A stretch of 45,408 nt of DNA from an uncultured Collinsella sp. (GCA_958407555.1 CATYJC010000003.1:1-45408); one strand, 5' to 3'. Counted from the stretch's first letter, positions 33,733 through 43,498 are shown. Numbers and translations are program-made. Notes: generated by a model from the sequence alone, not told the origin.

Positions 33733-35028
33733 ATGGCCAAGAGCAGGTACGCCGATGCCACCAAGGCCGCTCGTAGGGCCGCGATGTCTGCCCACAAAGA
33801 CACGGCCGCGGCGAATGCTGGCAGCGCCGATGCGTCCGTGCAGCCGACTGCCAGTGCTGCCACCGAGCCCGCCCGTGACGCCCGTCGCGACGAGCTGACG
33901 CACGTGGACGCCAAGGGCGAGGTACGCATGGTCGACGTGTCCGACAAGGCCGAGACTCATCGCATTGCCATCGCCGAGGGCACCATCCTCATGCACCCCG
34001 AGACGCAGGCCATGGTGCTGCAGGACCGCGCCAAAAAGGGCGATGTGCTTGCCTGCGCGCGCGTGGCGGGCATCATGGCCATCAAGCGCACGAGCGACAT
34101 CATCCCCATGTGCCATCCGTTGCTCATTACCAAGAGCAAGTGCGATATCGAGCCGATCGCTCCGGCGGGGACGCCTGCCGAGGACGTGCCCGAGGGCTGG
34201 GCGCCGGCGCGCACGGACGGGCAGGTTGGCTTTCACGTACTGGTTACGGCGGGCGTGACGGGCAAGACGGGTATCGAGATGGAGGCCCTGACCGGCGCGA
34301 GTGCCGCGTGTCTGACCATCTACGACATGTGCAAGGCCGTCGATCGCGGCATGGAGATCGTCGACGTGCGCCTGCTGCACAAGGAGGGCGGCCGCTCGGG
34401 CGTGTGGGACCGCGCAGAGCGTCAGGCCGCTGCTGTTGAGTCCGTGGGAGCCGCGGGCGACGCACCCGTCGCCGTCGCGCCCGCAGCTCCGGCCCCGGCC
34501 GTCCCCGCGATCGCGTTTATCGGCTACCAAAACTCGGGCAAGACCACGCTCGTCGAGAAGGTTATCGCCGAGCTCACCCGCCGCGGCCTGCGCGTGGGTT
34601 CGCTCAAACATCATGGGCATCATGGCTTTGATATCGATGTGCCCGCTAAGGATACGTGGCGCCATCACCAGGCCGGATCCAAACACGTGGGCCTTATCTG
34701 CGCCACGCGCTGGGCGGAGTACGCCGACACGCGCGAGGAGGACGAGATGCCCGCGCGCGAGCTGCTGTCGCGCTACAACGATGTCGACGTGGTGATCATC
34801 GAGGGCTACAAGACCGAGGGCTTCGACAACATCGTGGTCGCACGCTCCGGTGTCGACCGTCTGCGCGGCAAGAGCTCGCTCGACCTGGTCGACGGTCGCA
34901 CGTTGGCTCTTGCCTGCAACGAAGCCCTTGCACGCCAAGCCTTCGATGCCGGCTTCGCGACCCGAGCCATCAACATCAACGACGCCCGAGCCATCTGCGA
35001 TCTCATCCAAGATCACCTTCAGGCTTGA
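33733..35028 (+). CDS. MoaC-MobB fusion protein (cyclic pyranopterin synthase + Mo-cofactor GTPase)
   Basis: This 431-residue protein joins two cofactor-synthesis modules. After an Ala-rich ~50-residue N-terminal extension, residues ~55-225 are MoaC: MCHPLLIT, the EMEALTGASAACLTIYDMCK active-site stretch and HKEGGRSGVW. An Ala/Pro-rich linker (~235-255) leads to MobB at ~256-431, with P-loop GYQNSGKTTL, SLKHHGHH and the acidic VVIIEGYK strand. MoaC completes the step begun by MoaA; MobB binds GTP and aids guanine-dinucleotide cofactor formation. ATG 33733 follows GGAGG, which overlaps the moaA stop region. Confidence 0.92.
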   Translation: MAKSRYADATKAARRAAMSAHKDTAAANAGSADASVQPTASAATEPARDARRDELTHVDAKGEVRMVDVSDKAETHRIAIAEGTILMHPETQAMVLQDRAKKGDVLACARVAGIMAIKRTSDIIPMCHPLLITKSKCDIEPIAPAGTPAEDVPEGWAPARTDGQVGFHVLVTAGVTGKTGIEMEALTGASAACLTIYDMCKAVDRGMEIVDVRLLHKEGGRSGVWDRAERQAAAVESVGAAGDAPVAVAPAAPAPAVPAIAFIGYQNSGKTTLVEKVIAELTRRGLRVGSLKHHGHHGFDIDVPAKDTWRHHQAGSKHVGLICATRWAEYADTREEDEMPARELLSRYNDVDVVIIEGYKTEGFDNIVVARSGVDRLRGKSSLDLVDGRTLALACNEALARQAFDAGFATRAININDARAICDLIQDHLQA

Positions 35029-35152
35029 CGCTGCGCCGGCCCCAAGCACCCCATCTCGCCCCTCAAGCCGTCGCTCGCGTACCAAAGTACGCGTCGCTCC
35101 TCTTTCGGGGCGACCTGGGGCACTTAGAACCGGCTCGCTGCGCTGTCATAAC

Positions 35153-35183
35153 ATGCCAAAAAGAGACAGGTTTATTTTGGCAG
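35153..35183. repeat. Hairpin TGCCAAAA / TTTTGGCA with GAGACAGG centre
   Basis: TGCCAAAA (35154-35161) pairs with TTTTGGCA (35175-35182). Its GACAGG core recalls family 2, whose copy follows 22 bases later. The 306-base gap 35029-35334 holds these elements and a CGCGTAC/GTACGCG hairpin at 35076, but no gene. Confidence 0.6.
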
Positions 35184-35204
35184 GTTTTACCTGGGTAAAC
35201 GTCA

Positions 35205-35247
35205 TTTCCACCACAAAGGGGCCAGGCACCTTTGTGGTGGTTTTTGC
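35205..35247. repeat. Intergenic palindromic repeat, family 2 copy 2
   Basis: CCACCACAAAGGGGCC (35209 on) and GGCACCTTTGTGGTGG form a long near-perfect stem around CAG, with T-tracts outside both ends. Confidence 0.82.
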
Positions 35248-35334
35248 TTTGACGGGCCGCGCCTGCGCCTTGATATACCATGTACACCATTTCCGACCAC
35301 ATTCGGCACCGCCGCACAACCTAGAAAGGCCCCC

Positions 35335-36156
35335 ATGGACGCCACCTTCAGCCACATTAAAGCCGTACTCTGCGATATCGACGGTACGCTGCTCACGAGC
35401 CAGCACACGGTGTCCCCGCGCACCGTGGCGGCGATCCGCGCCCTGCGCGAGCGCGGCGTGCTCTTTGGCCTGTGTACCGGGCGCGACGCCCGCGCGACCG
35501 AGGCCATGTACGAGCTCTGGGGCATCGAAGGCCTGGTGGACGTGCTCGTGGGCTGCGGTGGCGCCGAGGTCATCGACCGCGCGCACGACATCAACGAGCT
35601 GAGCTATCCGCTGCCAGGCGAGACTATCGCGCGCATCTGCAAGCACATGGCGGACCTTCCGGCAACGCCCGTCTGCCCCCGAGACGGCGTGTTCTACGTG
35701 CCCGAGAGCAACGCATGCGTCGAGCACCTGTCGCGCGTCGACGGTGTGCCCTACCAGGTGGTCGATTTTGCCGAGTTTTTGCGCGAGCCTCAGCCCAAGG
35801 TGATGTTTACCATGGCGCCCGAGGTAATGCCGCGGGTGATTGAGCAGGCGTCGACGTTTGCCGACGACACCGTTAAGGCGGCAGCCCTGCAGACCACGCA
35901 GCGGCTCTACGAGTTCATGGATCCGCGCGTGTCCAAGACGCGCGGCCTTGGGCGCGTGGCGGAGCTCAACGGCATGGAGCTCGAGAACATTTGCGTGTTT
36001 GGCGATGCCGATAACGACACCTGCATGGTGGCCGACGCCGGCGTGGGCGTGGCCATGGCAAACGGCAGCGACGCCACCTGCGCCGCCGCTGATTTTGTAA
36101 CCGCGAGCAACGACAAAGACGGTATAGCGATCTTTATCGAGGAACATCTGCTGTAG
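35335..36156 (+). CDS. Cof-type HAD-IIB sugar phosphatase
   Basis: This 273-residue HAD hydrolase has all four motifs: I, CDIDGTLL (nucleophile Asp14); II, LCTGRD; III, a Lys in DPRVSKTRGL; and IV, FGDADND. The C2b cap (residues ~85-190) places it in the Cof/YidA group, which dephosphorylates sugar phosphates and cofactors such as FMN or PLP; the substrate is not evident. GAAAGG precedes ATG 35335. It stands alone between repeat elements. Confidence 0.88.
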   Translation: MDATFSHIKAVLCDIDGTLLTSQHTVSPRTVAAIRALRERGVLFGLCTGRDARATEAMYELWGIEGLVDVLVGCGGAEVIDRAHDINELSYPLPGETIARICKHMADLPATPVCPRDGVFYVPESNACVEHLSRVDGVPYQVVDFAEFLREPQPKVMFTMAPEVMPRVIEQASTFADDTVKAAALQTTQRLYEFMDPRVSKTRGLGRVAELNGMELENICVFGDADNDTCMVADAGVGVAMANGSDATCAAADFVTASNDKDGIAIFIEEHLL

Positions 36157-36167
36157 CGCCGGGGGAG

Positions 36168-36202
36168 AACCGCCACAATGGGGACAGGCGCCTTTGCGGT
36201 GA
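36168..36202. repeat. Intergenic palindromic repeat, family 2 copy 3
   Basis: ACCGCCACAATGGGGACAGG and GCGCCTTTGCGGTGA form a degenerate copy directly after the HAD phosphatase gene. Confidence 0.7.
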
Positions 36203-36344
36203 CCTCAGGCGATTTGGGCGAATTGATGCCTAAAATCTGCGTACAAAATCAAATATGATTGTCTGAACATCACGCTTCTAACCACCGATGGGTTAAAGAT
36301 ATTCTCATCAGTTTGGTAAGGTATTCCTGCTGGCTAATGACCTA

Positions 36345-36375
36345 CCGCTCACGGTCGATTTTCGACCGTGAGCGG
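36345..36375 (+). promoter_or_regulatory. Strong 14-bp hairpin in the AT-rich leader of the pilus operon
   Basis: CCGCTCACGGTCGA (36345-36358) pairs perfectly with 36362-36375 across a TTT loop. It sits in the gap 36157-36660, which is far more AT-rich than its surroundings and has no gene. It could be a terminator remnant (GATGTTT follows) or a leader structure. A smaller hairpin, TGCGCAA/TTGCGCA, lies close to the adhesin start. Confidence 0.6.
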
Positions 36376-36541
36376 GATGTTTGCTCTTGAGCAAAATGTT
36401 GTGCAAATAAATCTAATGCCATTAAAAAATGATAGTCAACTAAATTACCAGCAGAAACCAAAAATAGATAGCGAATAAACGAAGGCAAATCTGAGTAAAT
36501 GTCAAGGGAATTGAGAACTCGCTACAAAAATGCCGGTTTTG

Positions 36542-36571
36542 TTGCTCGGATGTCTAAACAATCGTTACAAT
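36542..36571 (+). promoter_or_regulatory. Candidate pilus operon promoter
   Basis: TTGCTC (36542-36547) and TACAAT (36566-36571) are separated by 18 bases, ~90 bases before the adhesin ATG. The -35 is only a partial match. Confidence 0.4.
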
Positions 36572-36660
36572 ATGCAGTCTAAGCGTGCGCAATTTCAGGT
36601 TGCGCAGATGCGTTTGATAGTGAAAGAGCAAGATCGCAGTCTCTTGGGGAGGAGACATCG

Positions 36661-39600
36661 ATGAAAGCGAATTCAGACAAATCTAAGCAGAGTAAAAAAG
36701 CGACGCGCCGTGTACTGGCAGGCGTTTTGTGCGGAGCATCCGTTTTGAGCCTGGTGCTGTCGCTCGTCATGCCTCCGATCTCGCAGGCCATTGCCAACGA
36801 TGCCCAGGCGGTTTCTGCCGAGGACGCCGTTGCAGACGAGAACACTTTGGACGAGGAGGCCGGTGCAGGCAATTCCACGGGCAAAGACGCCGAAAACCGG
36901 AATAGTGACGAGACCGAGGGCGACGAAACCTCTGGTGACGCTGCCGCGGTAGACCTTTCGTCCGATGATGCGGGCGCCAAAAGTGCCGAGCAGCCTACGG
37001 ATGATGGCGCCGATGGTGAGAATGATGTCATGCCGACCGCTGCGGACGGCTTTACCGAGCTAAATCAAAGCAACATCCATAATCAATTCGGAAATGGCGG
37101 AACGCCTGGTAACTACCGTCTCACTGGGGATCTTGAGTACGCGGACACCATTACGCTCGACCATGGCGAAACCGTAATTGACCTTAACGGCCACAAGATT
37201 ACACATACAAGCGATAATCAATCCCTGTTCAATATCACCGGCGGTGCAACGTTAACCGTCATGGACAGTCAGCAAGCTACAGTGGACGATCCGATCGCCA
37301 ACAACTTTGAATGCTCTGACAGCACACTCAGCAAAAATGCCAACCTTGCCTCTGTGGTTTATAAGACTCCTAAAATTCCGGACAAGCTCATTTATTACGT
37401 AACCGGATCGTCTGTTAATGTAGACGGTACCAGCACTACTGAGGCTCTTTATAGACACGAAGTGACTATCGGTGGTGCCATCGTGGCGTGCAGCAGCAGT
37501 AACAGAGTGAATCTCATCAATCTTTACGGCACCAATGGTAAGGGCGGTACGTTTAACCTTCAGAGTGGCGTGCTGACCACGACTCAGGACGCAAATGTTG
37601 GCCACCTGATTTATGCCGAGAACCGCTCTAACGTCAACATGAGTGGCGGATACGTTTGTGGTGCTTCTATGGGCAGCAGTGGTGCTGGTGCTGGAATTCA
37701 TGTCAATGGCTCAACCCTGGAGATCTCTGACGGCGTAATCGCTGGTAACTTTGCCCCAAGTGGCGGCGGCGTTTATGCCAAGGATTCTGCGGTAGACATT
37801 GTTGGCGGTATTATCTCCGGTAACGGTACAAATAATTATGAAAGCGGTTATGGCGCGGGAATTTGTGCTGAGAACTCTAGGGTGACCATTACGAATGGTT
37901 ACATTACCAACAATAATTATCAGTTCTACAAGGATTGGGAAGGCTCCACGAAGCATCTCGGTAACGGTTGCCACGGTGGCGGCGGCATTGCTGCTTTCAA
38001 TGGCGGCAATCTCACAATTGTAGGCGGCTACATCACGGGCAACTACTCTGCCGAGGCCGGCGGCGGTATTTATGCTGGCGCTTGGAATCGAGCTCTTTCC
38101 GGGTTTACGTTTTCTGGTGGAATCATCGCCAGCAATGTGGCGCAAAACTCAGAGGGTGGCGGCATCCGTATCGCTGCGCCTACAGTTGGCGAATTTAATG
38201 TGAGCGGCAAGAAAGCCTACATCACTAACAATACGACCAATACCACCAACGACTGGGGTGGCGGCGGCGTGTTCATCCAGGGTGGCAACAGTGGCGAAAA
38301 CGTAGATTCAGCGAGCCTCAAGATTTACAACGCACTGATTACCAACAATTCGGCCCAAGGCTATGGCGGCGGCTTCGCTGCCTGCCCGTCCGGCAAAACG
38401 GCTATTACCGACACCAATGGCATTGCAATTTTCGGAAACACCGATGCAGACGGTAAGAATCTATCAGGTGGCACCAATGGTAAGAAGGAAGACCAGCTTC
38501 TAAATGATGATGGCGGTGAGATTACCACTAACTTCAAGAACAATGGCCATGAGGATCTTTTCCTTATTCACAAGAGGAACAACGGTGAATACATCGCAGC
38601 CGTAACAGGTCAGATGCTTGGCGGCGGCGCTGCCAATTGGACGGGCACGATCGACAATACACCAACGTCTATCGGCAAGTACGAGGGCGCCCAAGTTAAG
38701 TACATGATTGGCCTTAAATCTGAACCGATTTCGGCGGATAAGGATGCTGCCATCGATGCGGCGGCCCTCTTCATCACGGGCAACAGCTCCAATATCCACG
38801 GCGGCGGAATCATGACCAACGGCGACGTTGTCGCCGGCTCTACCACGCAGGTGAGTGTGTATCCCAAGATGAAGCTCAACGGCACTAAGGCACTGACGGG
38901 CCTCTCGCTTACTGCGGGAGAATTCAAGTTCCAGCTCTTGAAGCAGAACAAGAGTGGTAAGGGCCCTTATTTTGATAAAGATGACAAATTGCAGTTCAAT
39001 GATGACTGTTCAAAAGTTGGCGATGGGGTCGAGAACGACGCTGACGGTAACTTTGTCTTTGATTTGGGCAGGGCTTACTCCGCTGGAACGAACGTCTACT
39101 ACCTCGTTGAGGACCCCAGCTACAATCACGTCGATGGCGTGGACTACGACAAGACCATCTACAAGATTGAGCTTACAACTACGACCGAAACGCGGCCGGT
39201 GCTGCATATTGATTACACCTACTATTTAGTTACGAAGGTAAAGGTCACTAATCTCAAGACTAATGAGTCGAATACGATTACTCCGCCCAACGGTAGCGAT
39301 GTCTCCATTAAGATCACCGATGGCAACACCGTCAATACCTTTACTAATGCATACGCACAGGGCTTTTGGACACCTCAGGTGACCAAGAAGGTTGATGGCG
39401 GCGAGATGAAGGCGTTCACGCTCGAACTCGCGAACAAGGACGACGAGAGCTTCTCCAATCCGGAAACGGTAACAATCAACCCGTCGAAAGCTACAACCGA
39501 CGAAAACGGCAACAAGACTGTCGCGGTCAATTTCCTGAGGAAGAAATATGAGCTTAAGGACCTTATAAATGGTTCCAACTACTTCACGTACTATGTGCGC

Positions 39601-39942
39601 GAGAAGGAAGAAAACTCGACCTATCCGCATTACACGTTCGATCGGTCGGTCTATAAGATTACGGTTTACGCAGAGGATAACGGTTCTGGCGAGATTAAGA
39701 CTAGCGCAACCTACACCAAGATTAAGGGCGCAGACGGTAACCCGGTGACTGACACGCCCCATGAACTCACCGACAAGTCCACCCCCACCTTCACCAACAC
39801 CTACTCCACCTCTTTGCCCCTTTCTGGTATGTCGGGCGTCACGCTGACGTACCTTGCCGGCTTGGCGGTGCTTTGCGCTGCTGCGGCCTGGATGCACATT
39901 CGTCGCAAGGCGAATGCGAAGGGAGGCGAGCGTCGTGAATAA
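36661..39942 (+). CDS. LPXTG-type pilus tip adhesin with beta-helix and pilin isopeptide domains
   Basis: This 1093-residue surface protein has a basic, long signal peptide (cleavage probably near residue 45), an acidic Asp/Glu/Ala linker to ~125, and a right-handed beta-helix-like region (~130-650) with recurring GGGIYA/GGGVYAK and ISGN/ITNN turns. Two Spy0128/FctA-like pilin isopeptide modules follow (~720-890 and ~895-1050). The end is LPLSG (1052-1056), a membrane helix and a basic tail, so a sortase attaches it. Being first and largest, it is likely the tip adhesin. GGGGAGGAG precedes the ATG. Its base composition is clearly less GC-rich than the upstream genes, and the next pilin gene overlaps its end. 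Confidence 0.88.
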   Translation: MKANSDKSKQSKKATRRVLAGVLCGASVLSLVLSLVMPPISQAIANDAQAVSAEDAVADENTLDEEAGAGNSTGKDAENRNSDETEGDETSGDAAAVDLSSDDAGAKSAEQPTDDGADGENDVMPTAADGFTELNQSNIHNQFGNGGTPGNYRLTGDLEYADTITLDHGETVIDLNGHKITHTSDNQSLFNITGGATLTVMDSQQATVDDPIANNFECSDSTLSKNANLASVVYKTPKIPDKLIYYVTGSSVNVDGTSTTEALYRHEVTIGGAIVACSSSNRVNLINLYGTNGKGGTFNLQSGVLTTTQDANVGHLIYAENRSNVNMSGGYVCGASMGSSGAGAGIHVNGSTLEISDGVIAGNFAPSGGGVYAKDSAVDIVGGIISGNGTNNYESGYGAGICAENSRVTITNGYITNNNYQFYKDWEGSTKHLGNGCHGGGGIAAFNGGNLTIVGGYITGNYSAEAGGGIYAGAWNRALSGFTFSGGIIASNVAQNSEGGGIRIAAPTVGEFNVSGKKAYITNNTTNTTNDWGGGGVFIQGGNSGENVDSASLKIYNALITNNSAQGYGGGFAACPSGKTAITDTNGIAIFGNTDADGKNLSGGTNGKKEDQLLNDDGGEITTNFKNNGHEDLFLIHKRNNGEYIAAVTGQMLGGGAANWTGTIDNTPTSIGKYEGAQVKYMIGLKSEPISADKDAAIDAAALFITGNSSNIHGGGIMTNGDVVAGSTTQVSVYPKMKLNGTKALTGLSLTAGEFKFQLLKQNKSGKGPYFDKDDKLQFNDDCSKVGDGVENDADGNFVFDLGRAYSAGTNVYYLVEDPSYNHVDGVDYDKTIYKIELTTTTETRPVLHIDYTYYLVTKVKVTNLKTNESNTITPPNGSDVSIKITDGNTVNTFTNAYAQGFWTPQVTKKVDGGEMKAFTLELANKDDESFSNPETVTINPSKATTDENGNKTVAVNFLRKKYELKDLINGSNYFTYYVREKEENSTYPHYTFDRSVYKITVYAEDNGSGEIKTSATYTKIKGADGNPVTDTPHELTDKSTPTFTNTYSTSLPLSGMSGVTLTYLAGLAVLCAAAAWMHIRRKANAKGGERRE

Positions 39943-41605
39943 GAAAGTTTGCTCCTTCCCGATCTTGTTTGCGCTGCTTGCCCTCCTGATCGGCACCTGC
40001 GCGGTTGTGTTCCCCGCATCCGCGCAGGCCGCGCCGACCTCGACCGGTTCCATCACGGTGAGCGGCACCGTGGCGAGCAGCTACGACGCCTACCAGATCT
40101 TTAGCGCCAACGTCGTCGACGGCGACAACGACGCCAAGATCGCCACCGACCTCGCCTGGGTAAGCGACGCCGTGCGCGACGCCGCGCTGCCTGTGCTGCA
40201 CGGCGCCGGCATGCCCAAATCCCAGACCACCGCGCAGGAAGCTGCCGAGTGGCTCAACACCGATTCCCACCTTACGAGCGCGCTGAGCGCACAGCTCGCT
40301 CGTTCCCTCCAGAGCTCTGGCGCCGAGCCCGTGGCCCTTAACGCGGGCACAACGGCCGAGCTGCCCTGCGGCTACTGGCTCATCGTCGCCGACGACGACG
40401 CCATTTCCCAGAACGAGGCCGGCACCGCGCCGATCATGGCCCTGGTGGGTGGCAGTGCCGTCACCGTCAAGCCCAAGGCCGCCACTCCCAAGGTGGCCAA
40501 GCACGTGCTGGAGGACAGCACCGCCGCCTGGCAGAAGGCCGCCGACGCCACGGTTGCCGACGACCTGTACTGGCGCCTCTCTGCCACGGTCCCGGCGGGT
40601 CTTACCGCCTACGACACCTATACGGTGCAGTTCGTCGACACCATAAGCGCGGGGCTCGACCCCTCCAAGGTCGCCGCGAGCATGCGCGTGTACGTGGCGG
40701 CGGGCGCGGACGGCGGCTTCGACGCCGTGTCGGCCGGCAAGGACGGTCGCGCCGGCACCGACCCCGCGAAGGGCTGGACCGATATCACGGCCCAGTGCGC
40801 CACCAAGGTAGCGGCCGACGGCAAGACCTTCACCGTGCGCACCAGCGACCTGATCGCCGCGCTCGGCGGGGCCGACGCCTTCACCGCGGGCGCCCGCGTT
40901 GTCGCCGTGTACAATGCGCCGCTCAACAGCGCGTGCAACCACGGCATCGCGAAGGGCAACCCCAACGAGGTCTACCTGCGCTACCCGCGCTCTCCCTTTG
41001 CCGACCAGTCCGGCGATGCCGGCTTCACCCGCACGCCGAGCGATGACGCGTGCGCCTACACCTGGGATCTCGCGCTCACCAAGCGCGGCAGCGACGGCGA
41101 CAAGCCGCTTGCCGGGGCGGTCCTGAGCATCGCCGACGACCGCGGTCGTACACTGGCGGCCGACGGCACGTGGGATGCAGAGGGCAAGGCCACCGTCACC
41201 ACGGGCGAGGACGGCCGCGTGACCGTCTCGGGCGTGGACTCGGGCAAGCTGGAGGTCCGCGAGCTCAAGGCGCCCAAGGGCTACACCGCCTTTGGGGGCA
41301 CGCGCTCCGTGACGGTCAAGGCCGAGGGCCTGGACGTCGACCAGGTGGCCGCCGCCAAGCCCAAGCTCACCATCACGGCCGAGTCGCCCCTGCGCGCCGA
41401 CAACGCGGACGGGTCGACGGGCGGCCTGGAGGCGTCGCTCATCAACACGCCCGCCGGCACGCCCCCTAGCATCTTCACCGGAGGCTTTATGCCCTTGACT
41501 GGCGATACGGCAATGTTCACCGCGGCCGTCGTTGCGGTCGTCGGAGCCGCGCTCATCGTGGTCGCGCTCCTGGTCAAGCGGGGAGGTGGCAGCCATAAAG
41601 AGTAG
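39935..41605 (+). CDS. Minor/accessory pilin, SpaA-type isopeptide domains, MPLTG anchor
   Basis: This 556-residue protein starts with a signal peptide (hydrophobic ILFALLALLIG, cleavage near SAQA). An N-terminal pilin domain (GTVASSYDAYQIFSANVV) is followed by a fimbrial D2-like domain beginning TPKVAKHVLED and a SpaA/Cna-B domain with an E-box (LEVRELKAPKGY). It ends in MPLTG (519-523), a membrane helix and KRGGG. GTG 39935 lies inside the end of the adhesin gene (8-base overlap) and follows GGGAGG; longer in-frame starts would lie deep in that gene. Very GC-rich codon use contrasts with both neighbours. It shares its general domain plan with the next pilin. Confidence 0.87.
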   Translation: MNKKVCSFPILFALLALLIGTCAVVFPASAQAAPTSTGSITVSGTVASSYDAYQIFSANVVDGDNDAKIATDLAWVSDAVRDAALPVLHGAGMPKSQTTAQEAAEWLNTDSHLTSALSAQLARSLQSSGAEPVALNAGTTAELPCGYWLIVADDDAISQNEAGTAPIMALVGGSAVTVKPKAATPKVAKHVLEDSTAAWQKAADATVADDLYWRLSATVPAGLTAYDTYTVQFVDTISAGLDPSKVAASMRVYVAAGADGGFDAVSAGKDGRAGTDPAKGWTDITAQCATKVAADGKTFTVRTSDLIAALGGADAFTAGARVVAVYNAPLNSACNHGIAKGNPNEVYLRYPRSPFADQSGDAGFTRTPSDDACAYTWDLALTKRGSDGDKPLAGAVLSIADDRGRTLAADGTWDAEGKATVTTGEDGRVTVSGVDSGKLEVRELKAPKGYTAFGGTRSVTVKAEGLDVDQVAAAKPKLTITAESPLRADNADGSTGGLEASLINTPAGTPPSIFTGGFMPLTGDTAMFTAAVVAVVGAALIVVALLVKRGGGSHKE

Positions 41606-41713
41606 CTGGCAGCCCCACAGAGAGCGGGGCTAGACGTAACGAAGCAGATGCTTAGAAACAGAAACACAATGACCGATCGAATGGAAATCAACCGGAAAAC
41701 GGAGGAAAAGAAG

Positions 41714-43498
41714 ATGAGCATGAGCAAGAACATCGCACGCCTGGCAGTGACGGCAGGCCTCACGGCGGCGTTGAGCTTCGGCGGCGTGATGGCCCCGGTC
41801 ACGATGGCGTTTGCTGAGGGCAACACGACCGTGACGTTCAATGATCCTGATTATGCAGCGTCCACGACCTATAAGGGTATCCAAATCTTCAAAGCGAAAG
41901 TGACCAAGGACAACGGGACCACGTCAGTGAGCGGCATCGAGTGGGCTGGCACTGGCACTGAAATCCAGACGGCTGTCGTTAATGCCATCAAGAAAAAGGA
42001 CAATACTTATTCCAGCGACAACGCACAGGATGCAGCCGATTGGTTGAGCGCCAACGCTGAGGGTACTGGAACCGGCTCGAAGGTCGCGAGCGACAACGTC
42101 TTCAGCTTAATCGCCGCTAACCTGAAGGACAGCACGGCTTGGCAGAAGACAACCAAGGGCGACGCATCCCTTTCTAAGCTCGACGCCGGCTACTGGCTCT
42201 TCCTTACTGATAACGCTGGCAAGCCTGACGGTAAGTCGACCGATGCGTTCACCTCTCCTGTGTACGCCGTGATTGACGGTACGAATACGACGGTGACAAT
42301 TACCCCCAAGAAGAGCATCCCCACTGTCAACAAGCAGATTCTTGCCGCGACTTCTGCTGATCCCACGCAGCTGACAAATGGTTGGGCTGGCGTTGCCAAC
42401 TCTCAAATCGGACAGGAAGTGACCTACAAGCTTACCGGTAAGGTTGCGGATAACTACGCCACCTATGACTCCTATGCATACAAGTTCACGGATACTCTTT
42501 CGAATGGCCTCGACTACGTGGATGGTTCGCTTAAAGTCTATGCAGTGAACAACGGTGTTTATACTCCCATCAATAGCGGCTATGACCCGACTACTCCAAC
42601 TGAGGACAACCGTGTTTTGACTGTTAACTTTGCCGTTGACAAGGCCACGGGCAAAAAGGGTCTCAAGGATATCGACTCCGTAAATGCCGACACGGAGATT
42701 GTTGTCTTCTATAAGGCGAAGCTCAACAAGAATGCCGTTACAGGTAACGGCACTGAGGAAAAAAGGGGAAACTATAACGCTGTTAAGCTCGAGTACTCCA
42801 ACAACCCCTATACCGAAGGAACAGGAACGTCTGTCGAAGGTGGCGCTGGCGACTTCACCTTTAAGCTCAACCTCAACAAGGTTGATCAGGGCACCGAGAA
42901 AGGTCTTGAGGGTGCCGAATTCAGTATTCAATCTGCTGATGAGGATACTTTGAATCAATATGTTGCTTCAAAAGATAATTCAGACGGAACTGTCGTTGCT
43001 GGTCAACTTGTGAACTTTAGCGGCACGGCTCTTCCGGATTATCTCAAGTTCTCTTCTGACGATAAAGGAAAGATTGAAGTAAAGGGCCTTGATGCTGGTT
43101 CCTACAAGGTAACTGAGATTAAGGCGCCAAACGACAAATATACCGTTGCTAATCCCTTCACCTTTACCATTAAGGCAGAGTATAAGAATAATGCGGCAGA
43201 ACTTGAGAAGATTACGGTCAGTCCTTCTGAAAATGATGAGCATCGTTCCGATGTCGCTCTCGGCACGCTCAACAACACTCCGGGCGACAACACGCTAACC
43301 GCCACGAATGGTACTGCTGCTAATGTCGAAACCGGTGAAATTAACATCACCGTTGGCGATACCAAGAAGGTTGGCCTCCCGCTGACCGGTCTTAACGGTG
43401 TGACCTTCACTTGGATCGCTGGTGGCGCGGTGCTGTGCATCGGCGTGGCGCACCTCATCCGCAGCCGTAAGCAGGCTGAGGAGTCCGAGCAGGAGTAA
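41714..43498 (+). CDS. Major (backbone) pilin, fimbrial isopeptide D2 type, LPLTG anchor
   Basis: This 594-residue protein has a signal peptide ending near MAFA, an N-terminal pilin domain (TYKGIQIFKAKV), then a D2 domain opening IPTVNKQILA, whose Lys is a candidate for sortase-linked polymerisation. A SpaA-like C-terminal domain has an E-box (SYKVTEIKAP). The end is LPLTG (555-559), a membrane helix and RSRK. The order adhesin, minor pilin, backbone and the closeness to class C sortase support the backbone role. GGAGG precedes ATG 41714; the frame extends 22 codons upstream. Signal peptide and anchor codons are GC-rich while the middle is AT-richer. Confidence 0.88.
   Translation: MSMSKNIARLAVTAGLTAALSFGGVMAPVTMAFAEGNTTVTFNDPDYAASTTYKGIQIFKAKVTKDNGTTSVSGIEWAGTGTEIQTAVVNAIKKKDNTYSSDNAQDAADWLSANAEGTGTGSKVASDNVFSLIAANLKDSTAWQKTTKGDASLSKLDAGYWLFLTDNAGKPDGKSTDAFTSPVYAVIDGTNTTVTITPKKSIPTVNKQILAATSADPTQLTNGWAGVANSQIGQEVTYKLTGKVADNYATYDSYAYKFTDTLSNGLDYVDGSLKVYAVNNGVYTPINSGYDPTTPTEDNRVLTVNFAVDKATGKKGLKDIDSVNADTEIVVFYKAKLNKNAVTGNGTEEKRGNYNAVKLEYSNNPYTEGTGTSVEGGAGDFTFKLNLNKVDQGTEKGLEGAEFSIQSADEDTLNQYVASKDNSDGTVVAGQLVNFSGTALPDYLKFSSDDKGKIEVKGLDAGSYKVTEIKAPNDKYTVANPFTFTIKAEYKNNAAELEKITVSPSENDEHRSDVALGTLNNTPGDNTLTATNGTAANVETGEINITVGDTKKVGLPLTGLNGVTFTWIAGGAVLCIGVAHLIRSRKQAEESEQE

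Noticed and set aside
36345..36375. Known riboswitch in the pilus leader
   Set aside because: The hairpin matches no riboswitch core that I can recognise, and a simple stem-loop is not enough evidence.
39854..39934. Longer start for the minor pilin inside the adhesin gene
   Set aside because: It would put extra residues ahead of a normal signal peptide and lacks a ribosome site. GTG 39935 has GGGAGG.
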